Of a DNA stretch of 64,000 bases, positions 1 to 7,138 are shown piece after piece (within the stretch, counting starts at the first letter, position 1; each line of letters opens with the position of its first letter). The notes below the pieces were generated by a model, which saw only the letters and a list, made by a program, of their open reading frames with translations, did no database searches and was not told the DNA's origin. This DNA comes from Kitasatospora sp. CB01950 (GTDB lineage Bacteria; Actinomycetota; Actinomycetes; Streptomycetales; Streptomycetaceae): assembly GCF_001905465.1 (NCBI RefSeq), contig NZ_LISX01000001.1, positions 1 to 64,000 of the forward strand, in the 5' to 3' direction. A program made the position numbers and the translations under genes.

Positions 1-13
1 TACGAGACAGAGC

Positions 14-214
14 CTAGTTCTTGGCGGCCTTCTTGATCAGGATCACCACTGCGGCCGCGATGCCGACCAGCACCAGGACGTTGACCGCGAAGCCGATCGC
101 TCCCAGCACCGCGCCGACAATGGTCCAGAAGATCTTCCAGGCGATCACCAGCAGGACGATCGGGACGACGATGTTGCGCACCCACGAGGGCAGCGACTTC
201 CAGAACTCAGCCAT
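14..214 (-). CDS. DUF5326-type small membrane protein
   Basis: A 66-aa protein. After a short N-terminal stretch (MAEFWKSLPSWVRN) it is almost entirely hydrophobic, with two probable membrane helices (about residues 15-32 and 36-57), and ends in a basic tail (KKAAKN). The ATG at 214 begins the only stretch of this frame that looks like protein; the frame stays open upstream but reads as GC-rich noise across the TenA gene. Streptomyces genomes carry similar short proteins annotated DUF5326, with no known function. It is leftward and separated from tenA by about 175 bases in which no other gene is visible. Confidence 0.75.
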   Translation of the reverse strand: MAEFWKSLPSWVRNIVVPIVLLVIAWKIFWTIVGAVLGAIGFAVNVLVLVGIAAAVVILIKKAAKN

Positions 215-390
215 GTCCGTACCTTCTCCCCTCGGGCTCGGTGCCGGTGGTTCCGGCTGCGTTCCCGCTCCCTCGATCTCGACACTTCGATCGTAGGTCG
301 CCCGGACGGGTGAATCGAGGTTTCCCGGCCCGGAGAGAACCCGGAGATCCATCCCTGAGCCCCGGCCCGGGAGAACCCTCAGGGTCAAGG

Positions 391-1053
391 TCAGACCGGC
401 CAGGTCTCGCCCTGCCAGGCGGCGTCCCAGAACATCCACTCGTACCGCGAGGTGGTGGTGAAGTGCTCGATCACGCGCCGCCGTTCGCCCGCCGAGAGGT
501 CCTCGCCGATGCGGTCGGTGAGTTCCAGGACGCGGCGCACCACGGCCTGGAACTCCTCGCCGCCGTACGCGGCGATCCACTTGGCGTACAGCGGGTCGGG
601 GGAGGAGCGGCGCAGCAGTTCCTCGCCGACCCGGGCGTAGATCCAGTAGCAGGGCAGCACCGCGCCGAGCGCCTCCGCGAAGGAGCCGCCGTAGACGGTG
701 GCCAGCAGGTAGCTGGTGTAGGCGCGGGTGGTGGGGAGCACGGGTTCGGCGGCCGCGGCCGCGCCGTCCTCGCCGAAGGCGTGCAGGAAGTCGGCGTGCA
801 TCTCCTGTTCGGCGGCGATCGCGCCGACCGCGTCGTTGCAGAAGGCCAGCACCTCGTCCTCGCCGGGGGCCTTGGCGGCGCACACCGCGAGCGCCCGGGC
901 GTAGTCGCGCAGGTAGTGCGAGTCCTGGACGACGAAGTGGCGGAACGCGGTGCGCGGCAGGGTGCCGTCGGTCAGGCCGGCCAGGAACGGGTGGTCGAGG
1001 ATGCGGCCGTAGATCGGCTCGACGGCCGCCCACAGTTCGTCGGTGAGTGTCAC
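391..1053 (-). CDS. tenA: TenA family thiaminase II / aminopyrimidine aminohydrolase-like protein
   Basis: A 220-aa TenA/THI-4 family protein of the usual length. Known members hydrolyse thiamin or its breakdown product aminomethyl-HMP, mostly for thiamin salvage in the cytosol. The canonical active-site residues fall at the same numbers as in Bacillus TenA: Asp44 (VQDSHY), Tyr47, Tyr51, Cys135 (LPCYWIY) and Glu205 (RYEWMFW). This supports an active enzyme rather than a divergent relative. The start is GTG at 1053, preceded by a GAGGAG ribosome-binding site; the open frame further upstream overlaps the cupin gene and is a shadow. It follows the cupin gene by 44 bases, probably in one transcript. 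No thiamin biosynthesis gene is adjacent, so the pathway is inferred from the family. Confidence 0.9.
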   Translation of the reverse strand: MTLTDELWAAVEPIYGRILDHPFLAGLTDGTLPRTAFRHFVVQDSHYLRDYARALAVCAAKAPGEDEVLAFCNDAVGAIAAEQEMHADFLHAFGEDGAAAAAEPVLPTTRAYTSYLLATVYGGSFAEALGAVLPCYWIYARVGEELLRRSSPDPLYAKWIAAYGGEEFQAVVRRVLELTDRIGEDLSAGERRRVIEHFTTTSRYEWMFWDAAWQGETWPV

Positions 1054-1097
1054 TGGCTGCTCCTCGTTCGAATGCTCAAGTGCGGTGCGCGGCACGG

Positions 1098-1415
1098 TCA
1101 GTCCTCCGGCGGGGAGAACACCACCAGTACCCGCAGTTCCTCGGTGATGTGGTGGAAGCGGTGCTCCGTCCCGGCGGGGACGAACACCACGCTGCCGCGC
1201 GCGACGGTCGCGGTCTCCCGGCCGACGGTCAGCTCGGCCCGGCCGCTGACCACCAGGTAGATCTCGTCCTGGGCGTGCGGGGTCTGCGGGTCGGTGTCGC
1301 CGGGGGAGAGCGCGTACAGGCCGGCGGACATCGTCGGCTGCTTCAGGAAGCGCAGGTACGCGCCGTCGCCGGCGGCGCGTTCGGCGTCGAGTTCGTCCAG
1401 CCGGAACAGCTTCAT
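1098..1415 (-). CDS. Cupin domain protein
   Basis: A 105-aa single-domain cupin. Motif 1 is seen as TPHAQDEIYLVVSG and motif 2 as GSVVFVPAGTEHRFHHI, giving the His/Glu metal ligands of a beta-barrel cupin. The length suits a small metal-binding enzyme or binding protein, but no substrate can be assigned. The start is ATG at 1415, with GAGGAG about ten bases upstream. It sits directly upstream of tenA in the same orientation, so a shared transcript is likely. A link to cofactor salvage is inference from position only. Confidence 0.85.
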   Translation of the reverse strand: MKLFRLDELDAERAAGDGAYLRFLKQPTMSAGLYALSPGDTDPQTPHAQDEIYLVVSGRAELTVGRETATVARGSVVFVPAGTEHRFHHITEELRVLVVFSPPED

Positions 1416-1520
1416 CGGGGCACGGCTCCTCTCCCGGTCCGGGCCCATTCAACAACACTCCGCATCACGGTTGTTCGGGGGAGCTTCCGCACGACGCGCG
1501 GGCCTGCCACCATCCGCAGC

Positions 1521-1898
1521 ATGAAGAATTTCGTGATCAAAACGCTCATCAACGCGGTGGCGATCTGGATCGCCGCCTGGATCGTCAATGGGATCACGCT
1601 GGCGGGCGGCGACTGGCAGCACAAGACGGTCACCGTGCTCGCGGTGGCACTCGTCTTCGGTGTGGTGAACTTCTCCGTCAAGCCGCTGGTGAAGCTGTTC
1701 TCGCTGCCGCTGTTCATCCTCACGCTGGGCCTGGTCACCTTCGTGATCAACGCCCTGATGCTCTGGCTGACGTCCTGGGCGTCGGACCGGCTGAACCTGG
1801 ACTTCCACGTGGAGGGCTTCTGGGCGGCCCTGCTCGGCTCGCTGATCATCAGCCTGGTCTCCTGGGGCCTGCACCTGGCCTTCGGCGACGACGACTGA
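1521..1898 (+). CDS. Phage holin family (superfamily IV) membrane protein
   Basis: A 125-aa polytopic protein with about four hydrophobic segments (near residues 5-25, 38-52, 62-85 and 98-120) and an acidic tail (GDDD). This matches the PF04020-type mycobacterial holin superfamily, which is widespread in actinobacterial chromosomes and usually unconnected with prophage. A sequence like VNFSVKPLVKLFSLPL in the middle is typical. The ATG at 1521 has no strong Shine-Dalgarno. It is divergent from the cupin gene, and a strong hairpin lies between it and the convergent SsgA-like gene. The cellular role is unknown, and no lysin or phage gene is nearby. Confidence 0.85.
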   Translation: MKNFVIKTLINAVAIWIAAWIVNGITLAGGDWQHKTVTVLAVALVFGVVNFSVKPLVKLFSLPLFILTLGLVTFVINALMLWLTSWASDRLNLDFHVEGFWAALLGSLIISLVSWGLHLAFGDDD

Positions 1899-1919
1899 GG
1901 CCAGGTGCAGGCGGCGACC

Positions 1920-1963
1920 GACCGGCCGTCGGACAGCTCCCTGCGGCTGTCGGACGGCCGGTC
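1920..1963. terminator. Bidirectional hairpin between convergent genes
   Basis: An 18-base arm (1920-1937) pairs with 1946-1963 with a single mismatch and an 8-base loop. It lies between the convergent holin-family and SsgA-like genes, so it probably terminates both. No U-tract is visible, as is common in actinomycetes. Confidence 0.7.
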
Positions 1964-1983
1964 GCGCTACCGGCAGTGCGGTG

Positions 1984-2406
1984 TCAGCTCTCGCGACCGG
2001 TGGCGGACAGGATGCCGGCCAGCTCCTGGGCGAGGTCGCCGGCGGCGGTCTCCTGGCCCATCGGCACCACCAGGTCGGTACGGGCGAGGAAGGCGAGGAG
2101 TGGCGGGGCTGCGGCCCGCATCCGGGCGTCGCCGTCGGGGGAGCGCAGCACCAGGTCGACCTGGGAGAGGTCCTCGCCGACGGGGTGGATGTGCACGTCG
2201 CCCTCGCCGCTGGCCCGGCCGATCCCGTCGACCAGCAGTTCGCGCGCGAAGACCCAGGTGACCGGTTCGTCGCCGGGCAGATGGAACGTGAGCCGGACGG
2301 CGAACGGGTCGCCGCCGTCGTAGTCCAGGTCGACCGCGATTCGGAAGGAGAGCTCGCTCGACACCACGAGGTGCATCGCCATATGGGCTCGGACCGTGCT
2401 GTGCAT
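1984..2406 (-). CDS. SsgA/SsgB-like sporulation and cell division regulator
   Basis: A 140-aa SsgA-like protein, a family confined to sporulating actinomycetes that steers septum placement and peptidoglycan remodelling at sporulation. The family core is plain: VSSELSFRI, DPFAVRLTFHLPGDEPVTWV, FARELLVDGIGR, GDVHIHPV and LLAFLARTDLVVPMGQE. The N-terminus and HLPGD block resemble SsgA more than SsgB, but the genetic context is not the known ssgR-ssgA pair, so no symbol is given. The start is ATG at 2406. A perfect DnaA box lies 133 bases upstream. The gene is convergent with the holin-family gene. Confidence 0.88.
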   Translation of the reverse strand: MHSTVRAHMAMHLVVSSELSFRIAVDLDYDGGDPFAVRLTFHLPGDEPVTWVFARELLVDGIGRASGEGDVHIHPVGEDLSQVDLVLRSPDGDARMRAAAPPLLAFLARTDLVVPMGQETAAGDLAQELAGILSATGRES

Positions 2407-2721
2407 GCGCCAGTACCTCTCGTTCTGCCCGCCCGGCACGCCGAGGGTCGAGCGGTGGGGTCGGGCATCTATCGGATGGCTGTCGGTTCTTTGTCCCCGG
2501 ATTCCCTGTTCGACCTCATCGTCCTGGTTTGACGGCGATGTGGACAAGGTGTGCTTTTTCAAATGGTGAACGAACCGCCCCACCGGGGCGGCGCATGATG
2601 GTGACGAGGGGGGAGGTCGGCGGAACGGACTCCTCCGATCCGTTCCCGCGTGCGGGTTTCGTACCCACCGGCACGCGGGAGACTCTCCCGCACAACGCAC
2701 GCGCCACCGGAGGTGGGAGCC
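2407..2721. other. Gene-free divergent region (315 bp)
   Basis: This stretch separates the leftward SsgA-like gene from the rightward NUDIX gene. It is less GC-rich than its neighbours and holds a perfect DnaA box (2539-2547), a TTGACG hexamer at 2529-2534 and a T-run near 2554. It should contain both promoters, but no confident -35/-10 pair was found and no small gene is supported. Confidence 0.5.
2539..2547 (-). promoter_or_regulatory. Isolated perfect DnaA box
   Basis: TGTGGACAA, the reverse complement of the actinomycete consensus TTGTCCACA, lies in the promoter region of the SsgA-like gene. The match is exact. A single box could be chance, and function is inference. Confidence 0.4.
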
Positions 2722-3249
2722 ATGTCGGGCCCGGTCCGTCCTGTCGTCAAGCGCACCGCCCGCGCGATCCTGCTGGAGTTCGATCCGGCCGCCCCGCACG
2801 CCCCCGCCTCGCTGGTGCTGATCCGCCGGGTCCGCCCCGGCTCCCCGCACCCGTACTGGATCACCCCCGGCGGCGGCGTCGAGTCCTCCGACGCCAGCGT
2901 GATCGACGCCCTGCACCGCGAGGTGGACGAGGAACTCGGCGCGAAGATCACCGACGTGGTGCCCGCCTTCGTCGACACCGTCGCGCACTCCCACCACGAG
3001 GACGGGACGCCCGCCCACCCGCACGGCGTGAAGGTGCAGCACTTCTTCGTCTGCCGGCTCACCGACTTCGACCCGTCCCGCCGCCACGGCCCCGAGGTGG
3101 AGCAGCCGAACGGCGAGTACGCGATCGTCCGGGTGCCGTTCACCCGCGAGGGCGTGACCTCGGTCAACGTGGTCCCGCCCAGCCTCCGCGCCTACCTCGC
3201 CGCCAACATCGAAGGCATCCGGGCCCTGCTCGCCGAAGACCTGAGCTAG
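2722..3249 (+). CDS. NUDIX hydrolase
   Basis: A 175-aa NUDIX-fold protein, expected to hydrolyse a nucleoside diphosphate linked to another moiety. The Nudix box is recognisable, with GGGVESSD followed by LHREVDEELG. It is atypical in two ways: the first Glu of the box is Asp, and the loop before REV has one extra residue. The catalytic REVDEELG helix is intact, so activity is plausible but the substrate is unknown. The start is ATG at 2722, after a clear GGAGGTGGGAG site. The gene is convergent with the flavohaemoglobin-like gene, and their stop codons overlap over the four bases CTAG (3246-3249). Confidence 0.88.
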   Translation: MSGPVRPVVKRTARAILLEFDPAAPHAPASLVLIRRVRPGSPHPYWITPGGGVESSDASVIDALHREVDEELGAKITDVVPAFVDTVAHSHHEDGTPAHPHGVKVQHFFVCRLTDFDPSRRHGPEVEQPNGEYAIVRVPFTREGVTSVNVVPPSLRAYLAANIEGIRALLAEDLS

Positions 3250-4634
3250 TCCCCCGCCAGGTCGTGCCGGACGGCGTCGGCCGGCATCCCGCAGCGGCGC
3301 AGCGCGGCCGCTCCGGCGCGGACCATCGCCTCCGGGCCGCTCAGGTACGCCGCGTAGCCGTGCCACGGGGCGTACCGGGCGACCACGTCGGGGAGCTCGC
3401 CGGCCGGCGTCCCGTCCGCGCCGCCGCCCTCGGAGAGCACCGCCCGGACGGTCAACCAGGGGTGCCGGACGGCCAGTTCGCGCAGTTCGGGGAGCCGGTA
3501 CAGCCCGGCGGCCCGGCGCGCGCCGTAGAACACCTCGACCCGGCGGCCGCCCGGCCCGTGCGCGGCGACCTCCTCGACCAGGGCGGCGATCGGCCCGATG
3601 CCGGTGCCGCCGCCCAGGCAGAGCAGGTTCTCCCCCGAGCTGTGGTTCACCGTCATGCCGCCCTCCGCCGGGCCCAGCCGCAGCACGTCGCCCGGCCGCG
3701 CCCGGTGCACCAGGGCGTTGCTCACCCAGCCCGCCGGAACGGCCTTGACGTGCAGCGTCAGCAGCCCGTCCGCACGCGGCGCCGACCCGAACGAGTAGGG
3801 CCGCCAGACCCGCGGCCACCAGGGCGTCTCCACCGCCGCGTACTGCCCGGCCCGGTACGGGTACGCCTGGTCGGGGCGGAGCGTCAGCACCGCGACGTCG
3901 TCGGCGGCCTGCCGGTGCCCGACCACCTCGGCCTGCCACCACGCGGGGGTGGCCCGCGTCTCCTCCAGGCCCTCGACCAGCAGCCGCGACACCAGCGCCA
4001 GCAGCCGCCGCCAGGCCGCCTCGGCCCGTTCGTCCCAGGCGTCGCCGCCGTACCGGGCCAGCGCCTGCACCAGGCACTCCTCGGCCGAGGCGTAGTACCC
4101 GGGCAGCGCGCCGTAGGTGTGGTGGCGGCGGCCCAGCGGCACCAGGTGGGCGCGCAGCGCGGCCGGGTCGTCGCCGTGCCGGACGCACTCCTGCAGGGCC
4201 CGGAACAGCAGTTGGCGCTGCTCGTCCATGGCGGCCGGGAACACCGCCCGCAGCTCCGGGTGGCGCAGGAACATCAGCGCGTGGAACTGCGCCATCGTCC
4301 GGTCCGCGACCGGCTGCACGGCCGCCAGCACCGCCCGGATCGACGCCAGCTCCGCCGCGTCCGGCGGCTCCACGGGCGCGACCGGCCGCACCGCGCCGAC
4401 CGGCTGCACCGGGGCGGGCCCCGGGCCGGGCATTCCCCACGCCCGGGACCAACGGTCGCCCGGGCCGACCCAGTTGGGCGTCCGGGTCGGCCGGAACAGC
4501 GACTCGACCGCGGCGGGCGAGGGCGGCGCGGGGGCCGGCGGCGCGGGCACCGTCGGCGGCCGGGTGGGCTTCGCCGGGACGGCCGGCACGGGGGTGAGCG
4601 GCCTGGTGTCGAGTGCGAGCTGACGAGTAGCCAA
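3246..4634 (-). CDS. Flavohaemoglobin-like globin-reductase with Pro-rich N-terminus
   Basis: About 462 aa. A Pro/Ala-rich extension of roughly 90 residues precedes a globin domain and then an FAD/NAD(P)H ferredoxin-reductase module. Flavohaemoglobins typically oxidise nitric oxide to nitrate in the cytosol. The globin keeps the E7 Gln (DEQRQLL) and the proximal His (RRHHTYGALPGYY). The B10 position, Tyr in classical Hmp, reads His (AQFHALMF). The reductase shows RPYSFGSAP for FAD, GGGTGIGP for the nucleotide and a terminal SGPEAM. The start is uncertain: TTG at 4634 is chosen, while GTG at 4682 or TTG at 4733 are alternatives. The altered B10 residue makes NO dioxygenase activity less certain. 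Confidence 0.8.
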   Translation of the reverse strand: MATRQLALDTRPLTPVPAVPAKPTRPPTVPAPPAPAPPSPAAVESLFRPTRTPNWVGPGDRWSRAWGMPGPGPAPVQPVGAVRPVAPVEPPDAAELASIRAVLAAVQPVADRTMAQFHALMFLRHPELRAVFPAAMDEQRQLLFRALQECVRHGDDPAALRAHLVPLGRRHHTYGALPGYYASAEECLVQALARYGGDAWDERAEAAWRRLLALVSRLLVEGLEETRATPAWWQAEVVGHRQAADDVAVLTLRPDQAYPYRAGQYAAVETPWWPRVWRPYSFGSAPRADGLLTLHVKAVPAGWVSNALVHRARPGDVLRLGPAEGGMTVNHSSGENLLCLGGGTGIGPIAALVEEVAAHGPGGRRVEVFYGARRAAGLYRLPELRELAVRHPWLTVRAVLSEGGGADGTPAGELPDVVARYAPWHGYAAYLSGPEAMVRAGAAALRRCGMPADAVRHDLAGD

Positions 4635-4764
4635 GGGAATCGTTCTGCTTCCGGTCGACCGATCTGCTGACGCCGTCAGCACAGTGCCACCGGCCGCACA
4701 GCAGATCAGGCAATTCCGGCAAAATCCGGACAACCGGACCCTCGGACCGCTACCCTTCCCCGCC

Positions 4765-4797
4765 CGGGTGCGGCGCGCACCGGGCGCTCCGCACCCG
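4765..4797 (-). terminator. Probable terminator of the bkd operon
   Basis: Nine-base arms CGGGTGCGG (4765-4773) and CCGCACCCG (4789-4797) flank a GC-rich loop, just after the E2 stop codon on the leftward strand. No U-run is present. Confidence 0.5.
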
Positions 4798-4805
4798 AAC
4801 CGGGC

Positions 4806-6131
4806 TCACAGCCCCCGCAGCAGCATCCCCGGGCGCTCCACGCAGTCCGCGACGAACCGCAGGAACCCGCCCGCGGTGCCTCCGTCGCAGACCCGGTGGT
4901 CGAAGGTGAACGACAGCTGGGTGACCTGACGGACCGCCAACTGCCCTTCGTGCACCCACGGTTTCGGGGTGATCCGGCCCACCCCGAGCATCGCCGCCTC
5001 CGGGTGGTTGAGGATCGGCGTGGAGCCGTCCACCCCGAACACGCCGTAGTTGTTCAGCGTGAACGTCCCGCCGGTCAGCTCGGCCGGGCCCAGCGACCCG
5101 GCCCGGGCCGCCTCGGTCAGCCGGGCCAGCTCCACCGACAGCCGTTCGGTGCCCAGCAGTTGGGCGTCCCGCACCACCGGCACCAGCAGCCCGCGCTGCC
5201 CCTGCGCCGCGAAGCCCAGGTGGACGGCGCGGTGCCGGCGGACGGCGTCGCCCTCGACGCTGGAGTTGAGCTCGGGGAAGCGCTCCAGGCCGGCCAGGCA
5301 GATCCGCGCCAGCAGCGCCAGCACGCTCACCTTCGGGCCCGGCACCTGGTTCAACTGGGCGCGCAGTGCCATCAGTTCGGTCGCATCGGCGTCCACCCAG
5401 CAGGTTGCCGCCGGGATCTCCCGGTGGCTGCGGGTGAGCTTCTCCGCGACGGTGCGGCGCAGTCCGCGCAGCGGGACCAGCTCGTCGTCGGTTCCACGCG
5501 GAACCTCCGCCGCCCCGACCGCTGCCGGCTCGACCGCTGCCGGCTCGACGGCCCCTGCCCGTTCGATCGCCCGCTCGACGTCCCGCCGGGTGATCAGCCC
5601 CTCGGGACCGCTGCCGGCCACCCGCGCCAGGTCGAGCCCGTGCTCGCGGGCGATCCGGCGCACCAGCGGCGAGATCACCGCCAGCACCGCCGGGGCGGAC
5701 GACACCGCCGGGGCGGACGGCGCGGGCGGTGCCACCACGGGAGCGACCGGAAAGGCAGGCGCCGCGGCGCCGCCCGGCACGACCCGGCGGCGGCCGGCCC
5801 GGCGGGTCTCGGCCACGCCGTAGCCGACCAGCGGCCGTTCCACCTCGGGCTCGGGCGCGACGTCCTCGGACACCTGCCCGGGCGCGACGGCCACGGTGAC
5901 CAGCGGCGCGCCGACCGGCACCTCCTGCCCGACCTCGCCGAACCGCGCGGTGACCACGCCGCCGTACGGGCAGGGCACCTCGACCACCGCCTTGGCGGTC
6001 TCCACCTCCACCACCGGCTGGTCCACGGCGATCACCTCGCCGACCTCGACCATCCAGCGCACCACCTCGGCCCCGGTGAGTCCCTCACCGAGGTCGGGCA
6101 GCGTGAACTCGCGGACCACCGGCATCGCCAT
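4806..6131 (-). CDS. bkdC: Branched-chain 2-oxoacid dehydrogenase E2 (dihydrolipoamide acyltransferase)
   Basis: A 441-aa E2 core subunit that transfers acyl groups from the E1-bound intermediate to CoA. In order it has a lipoyl domain (about 5-80, lipoyl Lys47 in VETAKAVVEV), an Ala/Pro linker, a peripheral-subunit-binding domain (about 165-205, SPLVRRIAREHGLDL) and an acyltransferase domain ending in the catalytic DHRVCDGG motif (His412, Asp416). The E1beta stop and this ATG share a base (TGATG), implying translational coupling; a second ATG two codons later is possible. No E3 gene follows, so dihydrolipoamide dehydrogenase must come from elsewhere. The product supplies branched acyl-CoA primers for fatty acid synthesis. 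Confidence 0.92.
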   Translation of the reverse strand: MAMPVVREFTLPDLGEGLTGAEVVRWMVEVGEVIAVDQPVVEVETAKAVVEVPCPYGGVVTARFGEVGQEVPVGAPLVTVAVAPGQVSEDVAPEPEVERPLVGYGVAETRRAGRRRVVPGGAAAPAFPVAPVVAPPAPSAPAVSSAPAVLAVISPLVRRIAREHGLDLARVAGSGPEGLITRRDVERAIERAGAVEPAAVEPAAVGAAEVPRGTDDELVPLRGLRRTVAEKLTRSHREIPAATCWVDADATELMALRAQLNQVPGPKVSVLALLARICLAGLERFPELNSSVEGDAVRRHRAVHLGFAAQGQRGLLVPVVRDAQLLGTERLSVELARLTEAARAGSLGPAELTGGTFTLNNYGVFGVDGSTPILNHPEAAMLGVGRITPKPWVHEGQLAVRQVTQLSFTFDHRVCDGGTAGGFLRFVADCVERPGMLLRGL

Positions 6132-7138
6132 CACTCCTCCCACTGCAGCCGGGCGACCGCGTCCAGGATCCGGTCCACCCCGGGCAGGTGGTGGTGCTCC
6201 AGCATCGGCGGCGGGTACGGGATGTCGAACCCGGTGACCCGCAGCACCGGCGCGGCCAGGTGGTGGAAGCACTTCTCGGTCAGCCGGGCGGCGATCTCCG
6301 CGCCGGCCCCGCCGAAGCCGGTGGCCTCGTGCACGACCACGGCCCGGCCGAGCGAGCGCACCACCTCGCAGGCGGTGGCCTCGTCGAACGGCACCAGCGA
6401 GCGCAGGTCCAGTACGGCCAGGTCCCAGCCCTCGGCCTTCGCGGCCTCGGCGGCCTCCAGGCAGACCGGCAGCGACGGCCCGTAGCTGATCAGCACCGCG
6501 GAGGTCCCGGGCCGGCGCAGCACCGCCTTCCCGATCGGTTCGACGCCCGCCGCCGGGTCCCACTCGGACTTGCCCCAGTACAGGCGCTTGGGCTCCAGGA
6601 ACACCACCGGGTCGTCCGAGGCGATCGACTCCCGCAGCAGCCCGTACGCGTCGGCGACGGTGGCGGGGGTGACCACGTGCAGGCCGGGGGTGTGCGCGTA
6701 GTACGCCTCGGAGGCGTCGCTGTGGTGCTCGACGCCGCCGATGCCGCCGCCGTACGGGACGCGGACGGTGATCGGCAGCGGGAGCTTGCCGGCGGTGCGG
6801 TTGCGCATCTTGGCGACGTGCGAGAACAGCTGCTCCAGCGCCGGGTAGGCGAAGGCGTCGAACTGCATCTCGACGACGGGGCGCAGCCCGTACATGGCCA
6901 TGCCGACGGCGGTGCCGAGGATTCCGGCCTCGGCGAGCGGGGTGTCCAGGCAGCGGTCGGCGCCGAATTCGGCGGTCAGGCCGTCGGTGATCCGGAAGAC
7001 GCCGCCGAGGGCGCCGACGTCCTCGCCGAGCACGTGCACGGACGCGTCGGCGCGCATCGCGTCGCGCAGGGCGGTGTTCAGAGCCTGCGCCATGGTGCCG
7101 GTGCGCAGGCCGTGCTGTTCACGGGTGACGGTGGTCAT
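6131..7138 (-). CDS. bkdB: Branched-chain 2-oxoacid dehydrogenase E1 beta
   Basis: A 335-aa transketolase-like E1 beta subunit. It forms an alpha2beta2 heterotetramer with the upstream E1alpha for thiamin-diphosphate-dependent decarboxylation of branched 2-oxoacids derived from Val, Leu and Ile. Typical blocks are LGEDVGALGGVFRIT, DTPLAEAGILGTAVG, MQFDAFAYPALEQ and VRVPYGGGIGG. The ATG at 7138 overlaps the E1alpha stop as ATGA, and the stop overlaps the E2 start, so all three subunits are coupled. Confidence 0.93.
   Translation of the reverse strand: MTTVTREQHGLRTGTMAQALNTALRDAMRADASVHVLGEDVGALGGVFRITDGLTAEFGADRCLDTPLAEAGILGTAVGMAMYGLRPVVEMQFDAFAYPALEQLFSHVAKMRNRTAGKLPLPITVRVPYGGGIGGVEHHSDASEAYYAHTPGLHVVTPATVADAYGLLRESIASDDPVVFLEPKRLYWGKSEWDPAAGVEPIGKAVLRRPGTSAVLISYGPSLPVCLEAAEAAKAEGWDLAVLDLRSLVPFDEATACEVVRSLGRAVVVHEATGFGGAGAEIAARLTEKCFHHLAAPVLRVTGFDIPYPPPMLEHHHLPGVDRILDAVARLQWEE

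Noticed and set aside
1521..1898. Prophage remnant suggested by the holin-family name
   Set aside because: The family is chromosomal in most actinomycetes, and no lysin, structural or integration gene lies nearby.
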